This document shows positions 57,073 through 64,000 of a stretch of 64,000 nt of DNA, piece by piece (position 1 is the first letter of the stretch; each line of letters begins with the position of its first letter). A program made the position numbers and the translations under genes. Source of the DNA: Liolophura sinensis (Eukaryota; Mollusca; Polyplacophora; Chitonida; Chitonidae); assembly GCF_032854445.1 (NCBI RefSeq), contig NC_088304.1, forward strand, positions 17,771,850 through 17,835,849, read 5' to 3'. The notes under the pieces were generated by a model, which saw only the letters and a list, made by a program, of their open reading frames with translations, was not told the DNA's origin and ran no database searches.

Positions 57073-60000
57073 ATGATGATATCGGCGCGTACAATGAGGC
57101 ACCATCAAAAAGCGCGAGCACTACGGGGGGAGTTTGAGTGCCTCCTAGGTGTGCGGCCTAAGTACCCACGGTCCCGCAATGCCTTGGAAGAATTGCAGGG
57201 GATCCTCGACAGGCATAAAACGGCTGTGGCATTGGCAGTGAAGAGTATACCAGCCCAGTACTCCACAGCAAACAGGAGGCCCTCTTAGAGGCTGGTGACA
57301 TTGACGGGGCTCTAGATAAGGCCTTCCCCACCATCCAGAAGGTGCTGGAAAAATGGACACAGCGAGGGTCAGGGTGGGTTGTAATTAGCGTGCAAACACT
57401 CTGGCTTGACATTGCAAGGTATCAGCCACTGAGAGGCGGGTCCTACATCCCCCTACCTGCAGCTGTGAGTAACAAGAAAGCAGTCATCAATGTGAAGAAT
57501 AAAGACGACGACTGCCTCCGATGGGCACTCCGATCTGCCTTATTTCCAGCCGCCCGGGACCCGCAGAGACCAACAAAGTATCCCATCAATGATGGTCTTG
57601 ACTTTGGGGGGATCGACACCCCTACGCCCATCTCTCAGATCCCTAAAGTGGAGGAAAAGAACGACCTCGCCATCAACGTGTTCGTGTGGGACAAGGGTGT
57701 GATCGTGCACCGCCTCAGCAAGAAGCCCGGCGACACGCCCCGAATCAATCTGCTACTGATTGAGAAGGCAGGCAAATTCCATTATACGTGGATAAAAGAT
57801 CTCGATCGTCTCCTGTTCCAAGAAAGTAAGAAACGAAATCGCAAACACTGCTGCAAGCGCTGCCTACACGGTTACACAAGGGAGGATCTGCTCGAGGCGC
57901 ATAAGCCGGAATGCCGAGGGATTGGCCAGACGGCGGTGAGGATGGAAATGCCCCAGGAGGGGGGAAACAAGTTCACCTTTCAGAACCACCACAAACAGCT
58001 ACCGGCTCCGTTCATCATATATGCCGACTTTGAGGCTCTGACCAGAAAGGTTGAAGGCCCGCCGCCGTCACCTACAGAGAGCAGCACTCAAAAGACTCAG
58101 CCCCACGAGCCCTGCAGTTACTGCTATGTTGTGGTGCGTTGCGACGGCCACACAAAACACCCCGTGGAATACAGAGGCCCTAACGCGACGGAACACTTCC
58201 TCAGAGCTCTCCAACAGAAGGAGCAGGAAATCAAAAATGTTCTAGCTAACCCTATAGCCATGAATATGACTCCCCAAGATTGGCAGGCCCACAACAACGC
58301 CGCAACCTGCCACGTGTGCGAGAAGCCTCTAGGCGCCGATTCTGTGCGCGATCACTGCCATATCACCGGCAAGTACAGAGGCGCGGCCCATAACGCATGC
58401 AACCTAAAGTTGCGGCTGGGTCCCAAGACAGCCATACCAGTAGTCTTCCACAACCTACGGGGCTACGACGGGCACCTCCTGATGCAAGCCATAAGTAAGG
58501 TGGAGGGCCGCATCTCCCGCATCTCCAACAACACGGAAAAGTATATCTCCTTCTCGCTGGGGCAGCTCCGCTTCATCGACAGCGTTCAATTCTTACCGAC
58601 TTCCCTTGACAAACTGGTTGAAGCCAACAAACCTGAGGCTTTCCACATCACAGCCCGGTATGAGCCCGCCGAAGAAAAACGAAAGCTACTCATGCGCAAG
58701 GGTGTCTACCCCTATGAGTATATGGACTCCTGGGAGCGCTTCGACGAGTCCAGCCTCCCACCCAAGGAGGCTTTCTACAGTAAGCTCAAAGTCGGAGGCA
58801 TTAGCGATGAGGACTACATCCACGCTCAACAGGTATGGAAGCCATTTGACTGCACCAATCTGGGGGACTACACAGACCTTTACTGCCGCACAGACGTGCT
58901 CCTATTGGCTGATGTGTTTGAGGCCTTCCGGAAGACTTGCTTACGGTAGTATGGATTGGACCCTGCTCACTACTTTACGAGCCCAGGTATCTCGTGGGAT
59001 GCGCTGTTCAAGAAGACCGGGGTAGAGCTGGAGCTGTTGACCGACTACGACCAACATCTCTTCATTGAGAAGGGGTTGCAAGGAGGTATCTCCATGGTAA
59101 GTAAGCGATACGCCAAAGCCAATAATCCACAGGTGGAGGGATACAACCCCAAAAGCCCAAACAGCTACATCCAATACCTAGACGCCAATAATCTATATGG
59201 CTGGGCTATGAGTCAGTTTCTTCCAATGGGTAGGTGACGCGCAGCGTCTCGGTGAAACGATTGCTACCCACCCCCACGACAGTTCTTCCGGTTACATCCT
59301 CGAGGCCGACCTAGAGTATCCGGCCGACCTACATAACGCACATAACAGCTACCCATTAGCCCCGGAGCGTCTGGTGGTCCAGAAGGAGTGGATGTCTGAC
59401 TATCAGCACAGCCTTCTAGGCAAGAAAGCGCCTACCGAGGTCGAAAAGCTGGTCCCCAACCTCCGCAACAAGGAACGGTACGTCCTGCACTACCGGAACC
59501 TACAGCTGTATCTATCTCTGGGAATGCGCCTGACAAAGGTTCACCGGGCCCTGAGATTCGCCCAGAGCCCTTGGATGGAACCCTATATCAGGATGAACAC
59601 CGAGCTCCGAAAAACGGCCGCGAGTAAATTCGAGAAGGACCTGTACAAGCTAATGAACAACTCGGTCTTCGGAAAAACCATGGAGAACCTTCGGAAGCGT
59701 GTGGACGTCAAGCTGGTACGCTCTGGAGAAGACGACAAGCTCCGACGCTTGATAGCCAGCCCGAGCTTCGCACGGGCAAACATATTTGATGATGACCTCG
59801 GAGCGATTCAGATGCACAAGACCCGTCTAGTCCTAAACCGAGCTATCTACATGGGCATGAGCATTCTAGATCTCTCCAAGCACCTGATGTACGACTTCTA
59901 CTACAACCACATGAAGGCCCAGTACGGAGAGCGCTGCCAGCTCCTCTACACCTACACGGATAGTCTGCTACTCGAAATTCAGACTGAGGATGTTTATAGG

Positions 60001-60205
60001 GATATGGCTGAGAATGCAAACCTGTACGACACCTCAGATTACCCACAAGACCACCCCCTGCACAGCGTAGCAAATATGAAGGTCTTGGGGAAAATGAAGG
60101 ACGAGTGCGCGGGGAGGCCGATCGCCGAATACATTGGTCTGCGCCCCAAGATGTACTCCATTCTGGATGCAGGCGGAGCCAACATTAAGAAGGCCAAGGG
60201 CTCAG
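57073..60205 (+). pseudogene. polB: Protein-primed DNA polymerase B of a Polinton, broken
   Basis: It would replicate the element by protein priming. Motifs in order: a Cys/His finger (CCKRCLHGYTREDLLEAHKP), ExoI IIYADFEAL, an endonuclease-VII-like zinc site (CHVCEKPL, DHCHITGKYRGAAHNACN), ExoII FHNLRGYDGHLLM, ExoIII YCRTDVLLLAD, motif A YLDANNLYGWAM, motif B KLMNNSVFGKTMEN and motif C YTYTDSLLLEI. Breaks: a frameshift at about 57230-57275, an in-frame TAG at 58947-58949, a one-base frameshift at about 59230, and loss of the 3' end at about 60205, where the sequence turns into the reverse complement of an integrase. Motif C in this family reads Y-x-D-T-D-S; here the first Asp is Tyr, which should abolish catalysis even in an unbroken protein. 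The remaining length is about 1040 codons. Confidence 0.92.
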
Positions 60206-60749
60206 CCAGAGTACGGTTGAAACGCTCAACTATGCCTTGGTCTCGGTGGATATCCACGCGGCCTCGGCGGACTGTGACATCGTGTTTGGCCAGCAGTTGG
60301 CTCACTGCACCCATAAACTCGCGCCCAGGGTCAACTTGGAGAGGCTTCGGCCATCTCAGGGGTCCCCGCTTGTAAATGCGAGAGAGAGCATCAGCGACTT
60401 CTTTGGAATCTTTAGTAGCCAGAGGTTCCGCCTCCTTGTAGCGAGAAGCGACATCAACAACTGTCAGCGCGTACTTATACAGCTTCTGGCCTCGCCGATC
60501 ATGTGGTAGAAATAGACGATCGGCTTGGTGGATGTCATTCGGCGTTTAAACATCGAACATAGGCCTCGGTATTTTTCGGGGACGAGGCAGGTATATCTGC
60601 CAGATAGCCTGCTTTTTCAGCCAGGCCCGGACCACATCTTCGTAGACTTTAGCCGCAGTGGAAAGTTTCTGGATGGCCGCGCGGCCCTTCCAGTACCCAC
60701 GAGGGCTGTAGTAGATATTTGCCAGGCGAACAGACACTTTACTAGCCAT
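60200..60749 (-). pseudogene. Polinton DDE integrase, broken and 3'-truncated
   Basis: A retroviral-type (RVE) integrase that would insert the element. From ATG 60749 one frame reads the N-terminal region (NIYYSPRGYWKG, VVRAWLKKQAIWQIYLPRPR), meets an in-frame TAA at 60546-60548, and continues in the same frame through the catalytic core. The three acidic residues can be placed: Asp in IHQADRLFLP, Asp in LQVDPGREFMG, Glu in QGIVERFNRTLAE. Coding similarity stops at about 60200, where polymerase B sequence begins in the opposite direction. The C-terminal chromodomain expected in Polinton integrases is therefore missing. The open frame continuing to 60039 is antisense to the polymerase and not real. 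Confidence 0.87.
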
Positions 60750-60867
60750 GTCATCAAGGCATTCTAGCAGACCTCTAACAGATTTGCGACGAAAAAGATC
60801 ATCGCGGCGCAGAACCACCTCATATCGTGCCCGGCGAGGAGCTCGATGGCGGCACAGTCAGTTCGGA

Positions 60868-61317
60868 TTACTTGGTGAGTTTTGCGATTCCGTAACTCAC
60901 ACCCCCAACCACACACATCCCCAGGATGACGAAGGTCATCTCGCGGTGTTTTTGATCTTCACTAGGCACATAGAAATCGGAGAGCTGTGGTTATGAGCCC
61001 AGCAGCGCCTCGCGTGCATCGCGTGTAAGAGTTTTTCCCGTGACCCTAGAATACTCCCAGATTGCAGCGTCGACATCCCGGAACGTTTGGACAGCGTGGC
61101 CCTGGCGGCGGAGTTCATCGTTGATCCAGTCCAAGCGCTCAGTGCTCTTTCGGGCCCATTTTTCCTGGGCGGCTTGGAGCTGTTCTACAGCGCTGTCATG
61201 GCGCCTCCGCTCTTCGTCGACACCGGAACTCCTCAGCATCGAAAACATATAGTTGCTCCCGCTGAAGGCCAAAGCGTTTACGAGGAAGCCGCCCATCATC
61301 ATTGCGATGGAGGCCAT
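60868..61317 (-). pseudogene. Polinton small membrane protein with coiled coil, split by a stop
   Basis: From ATG 61317: a hydrophobic start (MMMGGFLVNALAFSG), then a charged helix suited to a coiled coil (RRRHDSAVEQLQAAQEKWAR) and a TAA at 60991-60993 after 108 codons. The same frame stays open for 41 more codons to TAA 60868-60870 and includes a second hydrophobic segment (MTFVILGMCVVGGVSYGIAK, ATG 60939). Exact frame continuity suggests one 150-codon gene with a nonsense change. Alternatively, two genes: a 108-residue protein and a 23-residue membrane peptide. It may be a virion or membrane-associated component; function unknown. Confidence 0.55.
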
Positions 61318-61319
61318 TA

Positions 61320-61559
61320 CTACTTGATTATATTGGGAGGAAGGAGCCCTTGTTTAATTAGCAGGTCCTTCGAAAACATGGCCAGGCCTACATCTGCAAT
61401 GACCATGCCGACGTCACGGGGTGTTAAGTCCAGCTTCGGGAGGGCTCCTTTCAGGAACATCTGGCCGAGACGAGCGTACCCAGTAGCCAGGAGAGAGACC
61501 ACAGCGGCGTGGTAGGCCGTGTTGACTAGCACTTTTCCGTCACCGGGTGGAGTAGACAT
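61320..61559 (-). CDS. Polinton small hydrophobic protein
   Basis: 79 codons, intact, ATG 61559. The middle is hydrophobic (AAVVSLLATGYARLGQMF, then GMVIADVGLAMFSKDLLI), giving one or two membrane-interacting helices. It starts inside the end of the upstream small gene (stop 61540) and its stop is two bases from the next ATG (61317), a tight same-strand cluster. Compact viral-type packing and no damage support a real gene. Function unknown. Confidence 0.6.
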   Translation of the reverse strand: MSTPPGDGKVLVNTAYHAAVVSLLATGYARLGQMFLKGALPKLDLTPRDVGMVIADVGLAMFSKDLLIKQGLLPPNIIK

Positions 61560-62057
61560 GCTGATCTATATAGAAAGGGTCACGACGTGTATTCAAATGG
61601 AGATTCTTTTCTTGCGGCATGATATCTGCATGCGGCGTAATATCTGCACCTCGTGCATACGGCGTAATATCTGCACCTCGTGCTGTATAGCGGCTGCGCC
61701 ACGCGCGTAGCAACACAAGCACTGCAAGGCCGCCAACGCCTAATAACGCTCGGGCGCCCTCCAGCGGGTGATTTGGTGTGCATTCGTAGAATCCGGTTCC
61801 TTCGCAAAATCTGTGGCTCCTCCCTCCTTCGTAGAATCCGGGTCCTTCGGCTGTTTCTTGGTGGAATCCGCTGCGCCAAGCAAAGCAGCTTTTGCCTCGC
61901 GAAGCTCGTCCTTGAGCTTTTCAGCTTTGACCTTTCTCGCTGCAGCACCCGCTCGACCCGCTGCGACTCTTTTGGGATTCTTCGCAGGGCCGTCATTCGT
62001 AGAATCCGCTGTCACCCCCTCCGCTTCCTTCGGGACTTCCGGATTCGTTGTACTCAT
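61540..62057 (-). pseudogene. Polinton Lys/Ala-rich protein with membrane segment, frameshifted
   Basis: From ATG 62057 the first frame codes a hydrophilic protein with four DST(N/K) motifs at irregular spacing and an Ala/Lys-rich helix (AAGRAGAAARKVKAEKLK). It ends at 61740. In a second frame overlapping its end is a clear membrane segment (ALLGVGGLAVLVLLRAW) followed by a tail with a duplicated ARGADITP unit, ending at 61540. A frameshift near 61775 probably separates the two halves of one gene. The tail repeat comes from a 27-bp duplication at about 61629-61682. Function unknown; possibly a minor virion protein. Confidence 0.5.
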
Positions 62058-62559
62058 GTTCCTCTGGATCATCATTTCTAGGAGAGCAGTGGTGTTTAAA
62101 TGAGCAGTGCTCAGTAGTGGTTAGCGCCATGGTTAACGGTGCCAAGTACTTACCATAGCAGTAGTATAGCCAGTAGCTAGCATTGCTAAGCGCCTGTTCA
62201 ACAAATGGGTAGGTGGCGAGCTGTGCCATGAGCATTGGTCGTTACTCGGGTGGGATTGGTAGGAGCCAGCTGGTCGCCCTTACATATGATCTCAAGAACA
62301 TACCTCCGAGACCGTTAACCATCCGCGCACCGAGCTTAGCCTCGTACCGGGAGTGCAGCCTTTCAACGTCTTCGTCGCTCATGGCGTCGATCTCAGCGGC
62401 TGTTACGTCTTTTCCCAGATATCGCTTGACCTGCCCACCCACCGCAAGTGCCGCCAGCCTATCCCTGAGCTGCTGTGCATGTTTGCTATGCTGTTGGCTG
62501 GGCTTCTCCTCCTCCTCATCTGCGCCCAGAATATCGTCTATAAGCTCGTCGGTATGCAT
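61993..62559 (-). pseudogene. Polinton small structural-type protein, split by a stop
   Basis: ATG 62559 opens 105 codons: an acidic N-terminus (LIDDILGADEEEEKPSQQHS), a helical middle with SDEDVERLHSRYEAKLGARM, and a hydrophobic end (SWLLPIPPE), then TAA at 62242-62244. The same frame continues past the stop with TYPFVEQALSNASYWLYYCY and YLAPLTMALTTTEHC. Because frame and composition carry on, I read this as one gene of about 150 codons with a nonsense change. The last part, down to 61993, overlaps the next gene and is probably not coding. A comparable ORF occurs in other Polintons as far as I recall; the role is unknown. Confidence 0.6.
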
Positions 62560-62584
62560 TATTAATATGCAGGGGCAACTACGT

Positions 62585-63200
62585 CTAATATATAATCTTA
62601 GATGTGGCGGGCGTATCAGTCATTAGCAGGAGCTTAGAATGCGGATTGTTCTTGAGCTTCTGTCGAACCTCTGCCTTTTCCCTCTCGGCCTTGATGATGT
62701 GGTTCTCCTCCAGGCATTCGTTGAACGAGTGCCGATCTTTGCAGTGGAATAAAGCCACCCACCTTGTCTGCTCGTGAAAGTCTTTGAGGACGGCGTTGTA
62801 TTTCTGAGTGAGGACCCAGACGCTTTGCTTTGCATGGTGGCCCGAGAAAGCCATGAATGACAGCATTTTTTGTTTCTTCTTCATCGCCTCTAACGCGCTA
62901 CAATTATCGATGATGTATAGGGTGGGCTCTCCCTCGAACAATCTGTAGAAAGCTCTCAGGCAGTCGTTGAGCTGCTCGCCGGGATCAAAAACAATAGACC
63001 TCAGGGTCAGACAGTATCCATCGCCGCCGGTACGTCTCGTTATGCTTAAGAGTGGGGCACAGGATCACAATGTGATGAAAGAAACCGCGGAAAGGCCCCT
63101 GAAGCAGGTCCAGCACGAAGACTGTTTTGCCGCAGTTCGTCTGCCCACAGATAATCGCGCAGTGGGCGTCATCAATAAAGCGCGCTAACGAATGTACCAT
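62585..63200 (-). pseudogene. Packaging ATPase (FtsK/A32-type), frameshifted
   Basis: ATG 63200 overlaps the capsid gene end by 29 bases. Walker A is GQTNCGKT, about 16 residues in. The frame runs to a stop at 62985, and the following part of the domain is in another frame from about 62990 to the stop at 62585, so one base is lost or gained in or near the T5 run at about 62986-62990. In the second half Walker B reads LYIIDNCSA, with Asn where the family has a second acidic residue, followed by AFSGHHAKQSVWVLTQKYNA, where a His stands at the position of a usually conserved Arg. Such ATPases pump DNA into the capsid. A homopolymer frameshift could be an assembly error, but the altered Walker B argues for real decay. 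Confidence 0.85.
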
Positions 63201-64000
63201 TCTGGATGTGCAGCTTTGCGTCCATGATGACATAGAGATATACGTTCAACACGCCGGGCTCTTCTCTCTCTTTTGTCACCTGTATCGTAATCCCCTCGCT
63301 GGCGTTCAGAACGCGCCTCCCACTGCCATGCTGCTGGTCATCGTCGCTTGGCCGAAGGTCAAGCCAGAAGGCGTGCTTGTGCGTCAAGAACTCTTCCCGA
63401 GAGACGTCTGCCAGGCCTAAGTCTTTAACGACCCTGGCAACCTCAGGGTCCCGCTTCCGTAGGGGTGAGCTGGCGAAGAACCTCTGGACCTCGCCCCACT
63501 GCTGGTACGCCCGCATGCCCTGGCTGTACAGCTGATTGGGGACCCCTTCTATTGTGACTTCTACTTTGGTGATCTTGGGGTTGTAGAAGGATTCCGACCT
63601 CCTATTCCACTGGGTTTCTTTAGTCTCGAACAGCATGAGGATACCCTTCATTGCTCTCGCGGGCGTGTTCAGGTTTATGTTCCAGAGAGTATCAGACTTG
63701 TCCTTCACAAACTTTTGGTGGCGGAGGACGCGATCATACAGAATGGAGACGGCCCCGGCAAACTGGGTGCGGATCTGTCTAGCGAGCTCCTCTTCGGTGA
63801 CCATATCGAACTCCAGGCTGTCGATGGTGTAAGTCGCTTCGGTATCGTCTGTTGCCTGGATGACCCGACCGTAATCGTTGAACGTCAGTTCGTACTCCAG
63901 TCGGTCGGCCAAGGCACTCTGGTAGAATGGCATGTGGCTATCTAGAAGCTCAAAGTCTAGCGGGATGTGGAACCGGCTGCCAAAGGCGCGAGCGATGGCC
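63172..64000 (-). CDS. Polinton major capsid protein, C-terminal part
   Basis: The frame is open from the right edge to TGA 63172-63174: 275 codons, N-terminus outside the window. It matches the conserved C-terminal half of the double jelly-roll capsid protein of Polintons/adintoviruses, with recognisable stretches FHIPLDFELLDSHMPFYQSA, LEYELTFNDYGRVI and the end YVIMDAKLHIQNGTFVSALY. Beta-strand alternation is evident throughout. No stop or frameshift in the visible part, in contrast to the other large genes. It would form trimeric capsomers of an icosahedral particle. It ends 28 bases inside the ATPase gene on the same strand. Confidence 0.88.
   Translation of the reverse strand, partial: AIARAFGSRFHIPLDFELLDSHMPFYQSALADRLEYELTFNDYGRVIQATDDTEATYTIDSLEFDMVTEEELARQIRTQFAGAVSILYDRVLRHQKFVKDKSDTLWNINLNTPARAMKGILMLFETKETQWNRRSESFYNPKITKVEVTIEGVPNQLYSQGMRAYQQWGEVQRFFASSPLRKRDPEVARVVKDLGLADVSREEFLTHKHAFWLDLRPSDDDQQHGSGRRVLNASEGITIQVTKEREEPGVLNVYLYVIMDAKLHIQNGTFVSALY

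Larger units (their letters stand above)
56561..64000. mobile_element. Polinton/Maverick (adintovirus-like) element, decayed, right end outside
   Basis: Polintons are large virus-like DNA transposons coding polymerase B, a retroviral-type integrase, an FtsK/A32-type packaging ATPase and capsid proteins. All four hallmark genes are here: polymerase (+, 57073-60205), integrase (-, to 60749), ATPase (-, 62585-63200) and major capsid protein (-, 63172 onwards). The small ORFs between are in the typical Polinton size range. The region is clearly richer in G+C than the rest. Lesions in most genes show it is inactive. The left end is approximate; a protease, minor capsid protein and the right terminal repeat are not in the window. 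Confidence 0.9.

Noticed and set aside
60039-60195. Continuation of the integrase frame to 60039
   Set aside because: Beyond about 60200 the frame is antisense to conserved polymerase B sequence and loses integrase similarity.
60205-60375. Continuation of the polymerase frame to 60375
   Set aside because: It is antisense to the integrase core and carries no polymerase motifs.

Overview
The window looks like nuclear DNA of a marine lophotrochozoan, most likely a mollusc or a close relative. Coding exons are short and bounded by GT-AG introns, the background is AT-rich, and most of the sequence is dispersed repeats. The commonest repeat is a tRNA-headed SINE with a conserved core and an (AAAT)n tail, a type I associate with molluscan genomes. 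The species assignment is inference; eukaryotic animal DNA is not in doubt.

Host genes are few. A multi-exon membrane protein runs from about 6.85 to 9.14 kb (+). Two unassigned exon-like open frames lie at 23.9-25.0 kb. A decayed cadherin-like piece sits at 31.0-31.4 kb. A rhodopsin-family GPCR occupies 35.4-37.2 kb (+) with its first exon(s) missing. The most striking locus is 43.5-47.4 kb (+): a signal-peptide exon followed by three phase-1 exons, each coding one six-cysteine domain with invertebrate-defensin (CS-alpha-beta) spacing. Two weaker exon candidates are at 49.77 and 52.78 kb.

Mobile DNA fills most of the rest. There is one apparently intact Tc1-like transposase (27.6-29.1 kb), a decayed second one (53.1-54.5 kb), remains of I/Jockey-type LINEs with RNase H (10.9-11.3, 14.0-14.4 and 17.3-20.4 kb), a CR1/Jockey-like LINE remnant (29.6-30.6 kb), a TA-flanked MITE family, a long imperfect palindrome, many SINE copies, and an unclassified repeat of about 300 bp that I call RepA, present at least 15 times in both orientations. 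Several minisatellites (15, 16, 24, 26, 66 and 70 bp units) are present, two of them embedded in RepA copies.

The last 7.4 kb (about 56.6-64 kb) is visibly more GC-rich and gene-dense. It is a decayed Polinton/Maverick (adintovirus-like) element: a small zinc-ribbon ORF and protein-primed DNA polymerase B on the + strand, then on the - strand a DDE integrase, four small ORFs, the packaging ATPase and the major capsid protein, which runs off the right edge. Nearly every large gene carries a lesion (frameshifts, internal stops, substituted catalytic residues). Polymerase and integrase meet tail to tail at about 60.2 kb with both 3' ends missing, so the copy is a fossil. Its left boundary is not resolved, and its right end, including any protease, lies outside the window.
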